Assembly (NCBI GenBank): GCA_019234745.1
Contig: JAFAKZ010000522.1
Span: 1-5,385 of the forward strand
Direction: 5' to 3'
From: Burkholderiales bacterium
Lineage (GTDB): Bacteria > Pseudomonadota > Gammaproteobacteria > Burkholderiales > Chitinimonadaceae
Length of the DNA: 5,385 nt
Positions 1-5,385 of the stretch are shown one piece after another. Every line of letters begins with the position of its first letter. The stretch's first letter is position 1. The translations under genes were made by a program, and so were the position numbers. The notes under the pieces are model-generated. The model saw only the letters and a program-made list of their open reading frames with translations. It was not told the DNA's origin and did no database searches.

Positions 1-194
1 GCCCGAAGCCCGCTCGCCACCAGCCAGCGCCCGCTCCAGCCGGCCGGCAGCACCAGGCCGTCGGGCACGGGCAGGCCATAGCGCTGCAGCTGCGCCAGGT
101 GCCAGCCCTTGCCACCCACCACACCCAGGTCCGCCGCGCGCGGGTCCTGCAAGTCGATCAAGGTCTCGCCTACTTCCGTCATCACGTCACTCAT
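1..194 (-). CDS. PEP/pyruvate-binding (PPDK N-terminal) domain protein, N-terminal fragment
   Basis: Only the first 64 codons are in the window; the gene runs off the left edge. The reading frame has a recognisable PEP synthase / pyruvate phosphate dikinase N-terminal signature: VGGKGWHLAQL at residues 26-36, then GLPVPDGLVLPA at 40-51. It matches the family pattern of GGKG/GGKN, a short helix, then GLPVPxGF. In that family this segment opens the ATP-grasp nucleotide-binding domain of enzymes that phosphorylate pyruvate, glucans or, in rifampin phosphotransferases, an antibiotic. The ATG at 194-192 overlaps the TGA of the upstream TetR gene (ATGA). No good ribosome-binding site precedes it, which fits translational coupling; a second in-frame ATG lies four codons later. 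The context suggests expression under the TetR repressor. Which member of the superfamily it is cannot be decided, because the swivelling phospho-His domain and the PEP-binding domain lie outside the window. Confidence 0.75.
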   Translation of the reverse strand, partial: MSDVMTEVGETLIDLQDPRAADLGVVGGKGWHLAQLQRYGLPVPDGLVLPAGWSGRWLVASGLR

Positions 195-799
195 GATTGC
201 TTCGTGCCAATGAGAAAAATATCGAGCATCAGGGCGAACTCGTCGTCCAGCACCACGCGCTCGTCCATCAGCCAGCGCATCAGCGCGCCCAGGTAGAGCC
301 AGGCGAGGTAGGTAGCCAGCGAGGCCGCGTCGCGATCCGTGCGCAGCTCTCCGCGCGCCTGGCCGCTTGCGATGATGTGGGCCAGCACGCGGTCCATGCC
401 GCTGCGCTGGCGGGTTTCGTCCATGGGTTCGCCCAGGCGGAACTGGATATAGGGCAGCAGGTAGCGACGATGCCGGGCGGACCACGCAGCACTGCCGGCG
501 AAGAAGGCGCGTAGTTGCGCCTCTGTATTCGGCAGGGTGCTGATGTCGGCGAAGAACTGCCCCACATTGGCCGCCAGCTCGCGGTGCATGTAGTGGCGCA
601 GGATGGCCTCTTTCACGGGGAAGTACTTGTACAGCGTGCCCTTGGCGACATCGGCTTCCTGCGCGATGCGCTCCATGGTCACCTGCTCGAAGCCGTCCGC
701 CTCGAATAGGGCCCAGGCCGTGTCGGTGATGTGGTCGAGCGTCTGCAGCCGCTTGCGCTCACGGAGGCCCAGTTCGTCGGGGGAGATATCGCTGTGCAT
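191..799 (-). CDS. TetR/AcrR family transcriptional regulator
   Basis: A complete 202-residue protein, the usual length for TetR repressors. The N-terminal three-helix DNA-binding domain spans about residues 17-66. It contains the classic helix-turn-helix TMERIAQEADVAKGTLYKYF (41-60) followed by PVKEAIL, the most conserved part of the family. The remainder (about 75-200) is mostly helical and would form the ligand-binding and dimerisation domain; as usual it gives no clue to the ligand. The ATG at 799-797 is the first in frame and gives a typical N-terminal extension; no strong Shine-Dalgarno sequence is visible. Its stop codon overlaps the start of the PEP synthase-like gene, so the two probably share one transcript and the repressor likely controls both. 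A long inverted repeat over the putative -10 box upstream suggests autorepression. The family call is very secure; the inducer is unknown. Confidence 0.95.
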   Translation of the reverse strand: MHSDISPDELGLRERKRLQTLDHITDTAWALFEADGFEQVTMERIAQEADVAKGTLYKYFPVKEAILRHYMHRELAANVGQFFADISTLPNTEAQLRAFFAGSAAWSARHRRYLLPYIQFRLGEPMDETRQRSGMDRVLAHIIASGQARGELRTDRDAASLATYLAWLYLGALMRWLMDERVVLDDEFALMLDIFLIGTKQS

Positions 800-816
800 G
801 ATCGCCGTAACAAATA

Positions 817-846
817 TGAACTTCGTACAATATTATACGTCGTTCA
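817..846. promoter_or_regulatory. Candidate TetR operator (30-base inverted repeat)
   Basis: The left arm TGAACTTCGTACAAT (817-831) and the reverse complement of the right arm, TGAACGACGTATAAT (832-846), agree at 12 of 15 positions. The arms abut with no spacer, and the core CGTACAATATTATACG is nearly perfect. It lies 18 bases upstream of the TetR start codon in an AT-rich island and covers the putative -10 box. Size, symmetry and position are typical of operators bound by TetR-family dimers, so autoregulation is the simplest reading. Binding itself is inferred. Confidence 0.65.
832..837 (-). promoter_or_regulatory. Putative -10 box for the TetR / PEP synthase-like operon
   Basis: The minus strand reads TATAAT, a perfect match to the sigma-70 -10 consensus, 32 bases upstream of the TetR ATG. 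This would give a leader of roughly 25 bases. No convincing -35 hexamer is found 15-18 bases further upstream, so the promoter may be weak or need an activator. The box sits inside the inverted repeat at 817-846. Confidence 0.5.
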
Positions 847-905
847 GTATTTTGGCGAGCATCTGGCAGCGTAGGCGGATGAACGGCAGTGGTGGAAAGT
901 CTTGA

Positions 906-931
906 GGGCGGGTTCGCGCAGCAACCCGCCC
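906..931 (-). terminator. GC-rich hairpin downstream of the OsmC gene, possible terminator
   Basis: A perfect 9-base-pair stem, GGGCGGGTT (906-914) with AACCCGCCC (923-931), encloses an 8-base loop. It lies about 40 bases past the OsmC stop codon and upstream of the TetR promoter, where an operon end is expected. On the minus strand the stem is followed by TCAAGACTTTCC, which is only weakly T-rich, so it is not a textbook intrinsic terminator. A second, weaker hairpin (ATCGCT 941-946 with AGCGAT 953-958) lies between it and the stop codon. Confidence 0.5.
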
Positions 932-969
932 CATTTGGGCATCGCTTGCCTCAGCGATTTGTGAGTTTC

Positions 970-1446
970 TCAAACAGGCAATGCCTTACGCGGCTCGCAG
1001 CGAATTTCCGTGGCGACGGAGCTGGCCAGGAAGCATTCCTCATGCGCGCGATGGTGCAGGCGCTCGACTTCCGCCTCGCTGGGCAGGCGGTCGCCGGCGA
1101 AGGTCACCAGGGGTCGCAAATGGACGACCGTCATCGCCAGCTTGCCCGATGCGTTCTTGGCCAATACGCCGTCGGCCTGGTCCTCATAGCTATCCACCAC
1201 CCAGCCTGCCCCCGCCGCGAGCGACAGGAACCACAGCATATGGCAGCTCGACAGCGAGGCGATAAAGGCTTCCTCGGGGTCGACGGCCTGGGCGTTGGAA
1301 TAGGGCAGCGGCACCACGCTGGGCGAGGACGAGGCGGCTAGTTCGATGCCGCCGTCGAAGCGCCAGATGTGTGCGCGGCTGTAATGGTTGTCGATAAAGG
1401 CTTGGTCGCGGCGCGACCAGCTGATTTCGGCAGCGCTGATGGCCAT
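970..1446 (-). CDS. OsmC/Ohr family protein, probable thiol peroxidase
   Basis: A 158-residue protein of the OsmC/OhrA fold, members of which reduce organic hydroperoxides in the cytoplasm using a pair of cysteines. The two expected cysteines are present: Cys68 in EAFIASLSSCHMLWFL (59-74) and Cys138 in AHEECFLASSV (134-144). Acidic residues Glu58/Glu59 lie just before the first cysteine helix, and Arg24 is a candidate for the active-site arginine. A third cysteine, Cys150, lies near the C-terminus. The ATG at 1446-1444 was chosen over one 12 codons upstream because AAGGA sits at the right distance before it, and because the longer form would overlap the preceding gene. It starts 14 bases after the amidotransferase stop, so the two are almost certainly co-transcribed. 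The peroxidase role is known for the family; the real substrate is unknown. Confidence 0.9.
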   Translation of the reverse strand: MAISAAEISWSRRDQAFIDNHYSRAHIWRFDGGIELAASSSPSVVPLPYSNAQAVDPEEAFIASLSSCHMLWFLSLAAGAGWVVDSYEDQADGVLAKNASGKLAMTVVHLRPLVTFAGDRLPSEAEVERLHHRAHEECFLASSVATEIRCEPRKALPV

Positions 1447-1460
1447 CTTGATTCCTTTGT

Positions 1461-2198
1461 TCAGACGGGTGCGGTGGTCCACAGCGCGCGTTCGACGAAA
1501 TCCACCATGGTGCGCGCCATGCGCAGGCCATCGTGCGGCTTGCTCAGCGTTTCGTGGCAGCGCTGGTACTTGGGCTCGCCCAGCTGCGGGCGGATGCGGT
1601 CGAGGATCATGCCCTCATACGCCTGGTCGAATTCCGGGTGCGGCTGCACCGATAGGATATGGCCGCCCGCCGTAAATGCGGCGATCGGGCAGTGCTCGTT
1701 GCCGGCCAGCAGCTCCGCGCCTTCAGGCAATTCCAGCACCTGGTCCTGGTGCGCCGCCAGCAGCGACAGCGTCTCGCCTTCCACGTCCGACCATGCCGCG
1801 CCTTCTCCCAGCCACGGGTAGCTTTGCGCGCCTATGCCCCAGCCTTGCGGCGCACGACCAACGTTCGCGCCCATGCAGTAGGCAATCAGCTGGTGGCCGA
1901 AGCACACGCCCAGCAAGGGCTTGCGCGCGCCGATCAGGGCCGTGACCTTCTCGCGCAGCGTCACCACCCAGGGCTCATTCGAGAAGGAATCGGCCTTGCT
2001 GCCCGTCAGCAGCACGGCGTCGAACTCGTCGAAGGAAGTGGGGTATTCGCCCAGCGGCGTGCGGAAGGACTGGAAGGTCCAGTCCACGCCCACCTCGCGG
2101 AACAGGCGCTCGAACATGGCGCCGTAGCTGGCATAGCCTTGCGCGACTACTTCAGGCGAGAGGATGTCGTTGTCGAGGATGCAGAGTTTGATGGTCAT
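1461..2198 (-). CDS. Class I glutamine amidotransferase-like protein
   Basis: A 245-residue stand-alone class I glutamine amidotransferase domain. The nucleophile elbow GVCFGHQ places the catalytic cysteine at Cys99. HPEF near the C-terminus supplies His187 and Glu189, so the Cys-His-Glu triad is complete. LLTGSKAD (63-70) and HQDQVLELP (150-158) are other conserved family positions. No synthetase or other partner domain is attached and no GMP synthase ATPase gene lies next to it. This resembles the small GMP-synthase-GATase-like proteins, some of which hydrolyse gamma-glutamyl compounds instead of passing ammonia to a partner. The ATG at 2198 has an AGGAG (2205-2209 on the opposite strand) six bases upstream. 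It is first in an operon with the OsmC-family gene and divergent from a LysR regulator, suggesting control by that regulator and perhaps a role in glutathione or other thiol metabolism; that role is inference. Confidence 0.9.
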   Translation of the reverse strand: MTIKLCILDNDILSPEVVAQGYASYGAMFERLFREVGVDWTFQSFRTPLGEYPTSFDEFDAVLLTGSKADSFSNEPWVVTLREKVTALIGARKPLLGVCFGHQLIAYCMGANVGRAPQGWGIGAQSYPWLGEGAAWSDVEGETLSLLAAHQDQVLELPEGAELLAGNEHCPIAAFTAGGHILSVQPHPEFDQAYEGMILDRIRPQLGEPKYQRCHETLSKPHDGLRMARTMVDFVERALWTTAPV

Positions 2199-2204
2199 GC
2201 TGGG

Positions 2205-2209
2205 CTCCT
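2205..2209 (-). promoter_or_regulatory. Ribosome-binding site of the amidotransferase gene
   Basis: The minus strand reads AGGAG, six bases before the ATG at 2198. It is a near-ideal Shine-Dalgarno sequence, and it fixes the start. Confidence 0.8.
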
Positions 2210-2243
2210 GTTGGGAATGGTCCGCAGCTTACGCTCGACAAGA

Positions 2244-2255
2244 GATTCGATAATC
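2244..2255. promoter_or_regulatory. Short dyad in the divergent LysR/amidotransferase gap
   Basis: GATT (2244-2247) and AATC (2252-2255) form a 4+4 dyad around CGAT. It is short and could be chance. It lies about 25 bases from the centre of the longer dyad at 2264-2284 and closer to the amidotransferase gene. LysR regulators often use a recognition site and a nearby activation site, so it is listed as a possible second half-site. Confidence 0.25.
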
Positions 2256-2263
2256 GGGCAGTA

Positions 2264-2284
2264 TGGAACAGCATTGCTGAGCCA
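2264..2284. promoter_or_regulatory. Candidate LysR-type regulator binding site (interrupted palindrome)
   Basis: The core CAGCATTGCTG (2269-2279) is a perfect 5+5 palindrome about one central base. Two mismatched pairs outside it are followed by TGG (2264-2266) matching CCA (2282-2284), so 8 of 10 pairs match. It ends 11 bases before the LysR ATG and begins about 66 bases upstream of the amidotransferase ATG. That suits a site that represses the regulator's own gene and activates the divergent operon. The classic T-N11-A pattern is not obvious in the core, so the assignment is tentative. Confidence 0.4.
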
Positions 2285-2295
2285 ATTTCACAAAT

Positions 2296-3198
2296 ATGAT
2301 CCAGTCCCAAACGATTGAATTACTGGCCGTACTGGCCATACACCAGAATGGCAGCTTCACTGCGGCGGCGGAAACCTTGGGCCTGACGCCGTCCGCCCTA
2401 TCCAAGGCCATCGACCGACTGGAGCAGCGATTAGGTGCGCGGCTGTTCGAGCGCACCACACGGCGCGTGCTGCCGACGGCGGAAGGCGAGCGCTTCGTCG
2501 AATACGCGCGCCGCGCAGTCGAAGAGATTGCGGCAGCCGAAGACGAGATCAGCGGCGGCAAGGTCGTGCCGCGCGGCGTGCTGCGCATGCACGTGGGCAC
2601 GGCCTTCGCCCACCATAGTCTGCTGCCGGTGTTGCCCGCCTTCCTCGATGCGCAGCCGCAGGTGGAAGTGGAGCTGACCGTCACCGACCACTTTGCCGAC
2701 CCCGGCCGCGATGCTTTCGACCTCGCCATCCGCACGGGGGCGTTGCGCGCCGACCTCAACTTGGTCGCCCACCCGATCGCCACACTTGGCCGCGTCGTCT
2801 GCGCGGCGCCGCCCTACCTGGCGAAGCATGGCATACCAAAGCACCCGGACGAGCTCGTGCAACATCAATGTCTGACGGTCGCCGGCGTACCGGGCGCAAA
2901 CCGCTGGCCCTTCCGCATCGGCGGCGAGTCGAAGCATATCGAGGTGGGCGCGCGCGTACGGGCCGACAGCGCGGAGTCGGTCCTCATTCTGGCACTGGCG
3001 AGCGCCGGGATCGCAAGGCTGACCTCGAGCGTCGCAGCGGGGGCTTTGGCGTGTGGCAACCTTGTGCCCTTGCTGGCGGCATTCCACGAGGACGAAACGC
3101 TGCCGCTCACAGCGCTCTACCCACCCGGCCGACAGCATCAGGCCAAGGTAAAGGCGATGCTGGGCTTTCTAGACGAACGGTTTGGCCGTACGACGTAG
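2296..3198 (+). CDS. LysR family transcriptional regulator
   Basis: A complete 300-residue protein, the standard LysR length. The N-terminal winged helix-turn-helix covers about residues 3-62. It includes SFTAAAETLGLTPSALSKAI (20-39) and LEQRLGARLFERTTRRV (42-58), which is diagnostic for the family. A linker helix (about 63-88) leads into the effector-binding domain (about 90-296), with features such as FDLAIRTG (141-148) and LALASAGIARL (232-242). The ATG at 2296 aligns the DNA-binding domain as usual; its ribosome-binding site is poor, suggesting low expression. It is divergent from the amidotransferase/OsmC operon with 97 bases between starts, the classic arrangement of a LysR regulator and its target, and dyads in that gap support this. 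The effector cannot be told from the sequence. Confidence 0.95.
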   Translation: MIQSQTIELLAVLAIHQNGSFTAAAETLGLTPSALSKAIDRLEQRLGARLFERTTRRVLPTAEGERFVEYARRAVEEIAAAEDEISGGKVVPRGVLRMHVGTAFAHHSLLPVLPAFLDAQPQVEVELTVTDHFADPGRDAFDLAIRTGALRADLNLVAHPIATLGRVVCAAPPYLAKHGIPKHPDELVQHQCLTVAGVPGANRWPFRIGGESKHIEVGARVRADSAESVLILALASAGIARLTSSVAAGALACGNLVPLLAAFHEDETLPLTALYPPGRQHQAKVKAMLGFLDERFGRTT

Positions 3199-3215
3199 GG
3201 CGACCGCCTCGGCGC

Positions 3216-3221
3216 TATATT
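3216..3221 (+). promoter_or_regulatory. Weak -10-like hexamer before the small membrane protein gene
   Basis: TATATT lies 30 bases before the ATG at 3252, but no -35 hexamer is evident at the proper spacing. The gene may equally be read through from the LysR gene, whose stop is only 53 bases upstream and is not followed by a clear terminator. Confidence 0.2.
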
Positions 3222-3251
3222 GAGGGCGTCACATCCATCGCGGAGCTTGCC

Positions 3252-3725
3252 ATGCAGCGCCTGGAACTTCGCCTATCCGGCGCGCTGATGAGTTCGCTTG
3301 CCGCCCTCGTCATCGCCCACGGACTGCCCAAGTTGCAGCTACCCAAGCATGGCCATGTACCCGATCCAGCCAGGCTGGACGGGACCGGTATCGTGCTAGC
3401 CAGCATCCCGGTGGTGTTGAACGTCATGATGTGGCTTTCCGGAGGCATCCTGCCCGAAGAGTTGACCTTCGTCGCGTCCCTCACCTACGCCATCATATTT
3501 GCACTGCCGCACTGGTTTGCCGCGGGTTGGCTGGCCGATACGCCCTTCCAGAAGGCGCATATGCTCTATCAAGCGATGGTGCTGCTGTGGATGGCGCACC
3601 TGCTTGTGTGCACGGTGTTCGAGATCAAGGGTATTCGCTGGGCGCACAAGGTGCTCGGCGTGACCTACATCGAGCGGGAGCCGGAGCAGCGTGTGCCGCC
3701 AAATCCTGAGGAACCCAAGCCCTGA
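3252..3725 (+). CDS. Small multi-pass membrane protein of unknown function
   Basis: A 157-residue protein that I do not recognise. It has three clear hydrophobic segments at about residues 46-66, 71-94 and 104-124, and a shorter, weaker one at 10-24. It would therefore span the inner membrane three or four times. The C-terminal 20 residues are charged and proline-rich, ending in EEPKP, and are probably cytoplasmic or exposed. A histidine and proline-containing loop (23-40) lies between the first two hydrophobic stretches. There is no signal peptidase site, catalytic motif or known transporter signature that I can see. The frame stays open upstream into the LysR gene, but the ATG at 3252 is preceded by GGAG six bases away and no other ATG, GTG or TTG start lies between it and the LysR stop. 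It follows the LysR gene by 53 bases and converges on the histidine kinase gene, with 22 bases between stops. Confidence 0.75.
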   Translation: MQRLELRLSGALMSSLAALVIAHGLPKLQLPKHGHVPDPARLDGTGIVLASIPVVLNVMMWLSGGILPEELTFVASLTYAIIFALPHWFAAGWLADTPFQKAHMLYQAMVLLWMAHLLVCTVFEIKGIRWAHKVLGVTYIEREPEQRVPPNPEEPKP

Positions 3726-3747
3726 CCGGCAGGGCGCTGCGCCGCGT

Positions 3748-5091
3748 TCACGATGCAGCGGGGATGCGCACGACAAACCCGCAGCCGCGCCCATCAAGCC
3801 CGGTACCGAGCGCAACGCTGCCGCCCAGTCGCGCCGCCGCTTGCCGGACGATGGCCAGCCCCAGGCCGGAACCGGATGCATCGTGGCCACGCCCGCGGTA
3901 GAAGCGCTCGAATACGTGGGCTTGATCGCCAGCCGCTATACCCGGGCCGTCGTCGGCTACGCTCAATACCAGCATATCGGGCTCGCATTGCAAGCCCACC
4001 ACGACCTTGCCGCCGCGCTCGATATAGCGGATGGCGTTGTGCAGTAGGTTGTCGAGTATGGACTTGAACGGCGCCAGCGGCAGGGCATGTGGCAGTGCGT
4101 CCGGCGCATGCAGGGCCAGGTCGATCTCGCGGGCGTGCGCCAACGGCGCCGCGTCCGCCAACGACTGGCGCGTAATTTCGGCCAGATCAACACTGCTTGC
4201 GTCGCGCAAGGCCGTGCCTTCCAGCCGGGCGAGATCCAACAGTTGCTCGATCAGGTGCGAGGCGCGCGCAACGGCGCGGTCGAGATACTGTTCCGCTTCT
4301 GCTTTTTCCGCCTCTGTCTGCGCCTTGGCCAGCACGTGCACGTGGGCGGAAATCACCGCCATGGGCGTACGCAATTCGTGCGCCGCATCCTGCACAAAGG
4401 CGTGCTCGCGCGCGATCTTCTGGCGCAACTGCGCCATCAACCCGTCGATGGAATGCACCAGCGGCTGCAGCTCACCGTAGCGTGCGTCGAAGGCGACGGG
4501 CGACAAGTCGTCCGTACCGCGCGCCGCCACCAGTGCCGACAGGCGCCGCAAGGGGCGCAAGCCGCGCGTGATGGCGAACCAGATGGGCAGCACGATGAGC
4601 GGAAAGGCCATGACTAGGCGCAGGCCGATGATGCTGCCCGCCCAGACGAAGAGTTCGCGCAGCGTGAGTACCGGATAGGCCACCTGGAAGGTCCACAGAT
4701 TGGTGTCGCCCCGGTAAACCAGGTAGTCGCGATCGTACACATGCATGGGTACGACTTCGCCTGTGCGGCCCGGCATGGGCTCGTCCGTCATCCAGAGCGG
4801 GCGGTGGCCGTGGTGGTCCGACACTTCCATCAGTGCGTCGGGCCGCCCGTCAAAGCGCCGGCCACGGTTGAATTCGCGCTCCAGCGATACGCCGAACTGG
4901 TAGGCCTCCGGCAAGGTGTCGATCTCCTTGAAGGCCGTCATCTGGTAATCCATGAAGCCGCTCATGCCATAACGCGAGCTGCGATCCTCGGCGTACTGGT
5001 AGGCGACCAGAACGAGCCAGACCACGCCCAGCGCAAGCACCACGGCCAGCACGAGGCGCCTTACCAAGGTGGGGCGCAACAGATTCTTCAT
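3748..5091 (-). CDS. Two-component sensor histidine kinase
   Basis: A complete 447-residue membrane kinase that should autophosphorylate on histidine and pass the phosphate to the response regulator encoded just upstream. Order of parts: membrane segment 1 (about 12-32); a periplasmic sensor region of roughly 115 residues (33-149) with no family I recognise; membrane segment 2 (about 150-174); a HAMP-like linker (175-228); a dimerisation domain with the phospho-acceptor His238 in DAAHELRTP (235-243); and an ATPase domain. The ATPase motifs are all intact: N box ILDNLLHNAIRY (345-356), G1 DDGPGI (380-385), F box FERFYRG (394-400) and G2 GSGLGLAIV (407-415). The ATG at 5091 overlaps the regulator's TGA (ATGA) and no Shine-Dalgarno is visible, consistent with translational coupling. 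The frame is open further upstream, but that part is a shadow of the regulator gene. The stimulus is unknown. Confidence 0.95.
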   Translation of the reverse strand: MKNLLRPTLVRRLVLAVVLALGVVWLVLVAYQYAEDRSSRYGMSGFMDYQMTAFKEIDTLPEAYQFGVSLEREFNRGRRFDGRPDALMEVSDHHGHRPLWMTDEPMPGRTGEVVPMHVYDRDYLVYRGDTNLWTFQVAYPVLTLRELFVWAGSIIGLRLVMAFPLIVLPIWFAITRGLRPLRRLSALVAARGTDDLSPVAFDARYGELQPLVHSIDGLMAQLRQKIAREHAFVQDAAHELRTPMAVISAHVHVLAKAQTEAEKAEAEQYLDRAVARASHLIEQLLDLARLEGTALRDASSVDLAEITRQSLADAAPLAHAREIDLALHAPDALPHALPLAPFKSILDNLLHNAIRYIERGGKVVVGLQCEPDMLVLSVADDGPGIAAGDQAHVFERFYRGRGHDASGSGLGLAIVRQAAARLGGSVALGTGLDGRGCGFVVRIPAAS

Positions 5092-5385
5092 GGCAGCAAG
5101 CGGTAGCCGACGCCGCGCACGGTCTGGATGCGATGCGCACCGATCTTGCGGCGCAGATTGGACATGTGTACATCGATGGCGGCGAAATCCACCGGGTCGC
5201 CCAAGGGCTCCAGGCGCTGCGCCAGGTCGCGCTTCTGCACGACCTGCCCCGGCTCGCGCGCAAGCTCCAATATCAGGCGGAACTCGCGCGGCGAGAGCTC
5301 CAGCGTCATGCCGTCGAGCCGCGCCGTATGGCCGCGGTGTTCGATCTGGATATCGCCCACCTGCCACACGTCGCTCGCCTGCCGC
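5088..5385 (-). CDS. OmpR/PhoB family response regulator, C-terminal part
   Basis: The gene enters from the right edge, so only the last 98 residues are seen; the phosphorylated receiver domain lies outside. The visible part is a full winged-helix DNA-binding domain of the OmpR/PhoB type: a strand-rich start, then LELSPREFRLILELAREPGQ, then IDVHMSNLRRKIG as the recognition-helix region, ending with IQTVRGVGYRLLP. The last motif is the hallmark hairpin wing. It sits directly before its partner kinase with a 4-base overlap, so the two form one operon. A GTG at 5369-5367 lies in frame but is internal, because the frame stays open to the window edge and the domain would otherwise lack a receiver. 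Confidence 0.93.
   Translation of the reverse strand, partial: RQASDVWQVGDIQIEHRGHTARLDGMTLELSPREFRLILELAREPGQVVQKRDLAQRLEPLGDPVDFAAIDVHMSNLRRKIGAHRIQTVRGVGYRLLP

Noticed and set aside
889..1341. Open frame of 150 codons on the plus strand over the OsmC gene
   Set aside because: It is antisense to a clear OsmC-family gene and has no domain signature or ribosome-binding site.
1447..1482. Alternative upstream start of the OsmC protein (12 more residues)
   Set aside because: It would overlap the amidotransferase coding region, and the downstream ATG has a well-placed AAGGA.
1659..2318. Open frame of 219 codons on the plus strand across the amidotransferase gene
   Set aside because: It is antisense to a gene with a complete catalytic triad, has no recognisable motif, and is explained by the high GC content.
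2868..3251. N-terminal extension of the small membrane protein into the LysR gene
   Set aside because: It is out-of-frame shadow of the LysR effector domain. The ATG at 3252 has its own ribosome-binding site.
3733..3743. Small hairpin GGCGCTGCGCC between the convergent membrane protein and kinase genes, considered as a shared terminator
   Set aside because: The stem is only four or five base pairs with a tiny loop and no T-run on either side. Such sequences are common by chance at this GC content.
5092..5367. N-terminal extension of the histidine kinase frame by 92 residues
   Set aside because: The extension lies in a different frame of the response regulator's DNA-binding domain and is Arg/Ala/Gly-rich shadow sequence. 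The ATG at 5091 gives the usual start just before the first membrane segment.

Overview
The window is a compact, GC-rich stretch of bacterial chromosome with short intergenic gaps. Protein style and codon use (strong G/C third-position bias) fit a proteobacterium. I lean to a betaproteobacterium of the Burkholderiales (Oxalobacteraceae-like), but that is inference from composition and gene types only. There are eight protein-coding genes: six complete and two cut by the window edges. I see no tRNA, rRNA, CRISPR array, insertion sequence or prophage, and no gene-free stretch above 300 bases (the longest is 800-969).

Layout. (1) Positions 1-799, minus strand: a TetR/AcrR-type repressor is followed, with a 4-base ATGA overlap, by the first 64 codons of a protein with a PEP synthase / pyruvate phosphate dikinase N-terminal motif. 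The repressor's leader carries a TATAAT box inside a 30-base inverted repeat, a strong candidate for an autoregulatory operator. (2) Positions 906-2198, minus strand: a two-gene operon of a class I glutamine amidotransferase-like protein and, 14 bases after it, an OsmC/Ohr-family protein, with a GC-rich hairpin beyond. (3) A LysR-type regulator (2296-3198, plus) is transcribed divergently from that operon. The 97-base gap between them holds two dyad symmetries that could be its binding sites. (4) A small membrane protein of unknown function (3252-3725, plus) follows the LysR gene. (5) Positions 3748-5385, minus strand: a two-component system made of the C-terminal DNA-binding domain of an OmpR/PhoB-type response regulator (cut by the window end) and a complete sensor histidine kinase, again joined by an ATGA overlap.

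How they work together. The window reads as three separate regulator-plus-target or regulator-plus-partner units side by side: TetR with a PEP-utilising-like enzyme, LysR divergent from amidotransferase/OsmC (plausibly a thiol or peroxide stress response), and a sensor kinase with its response regulator. No single gene is of an unknown kind except the small membrane protein. The points most worth following are the TetR/PEP-synthase-like pair and the regulatory dyads.
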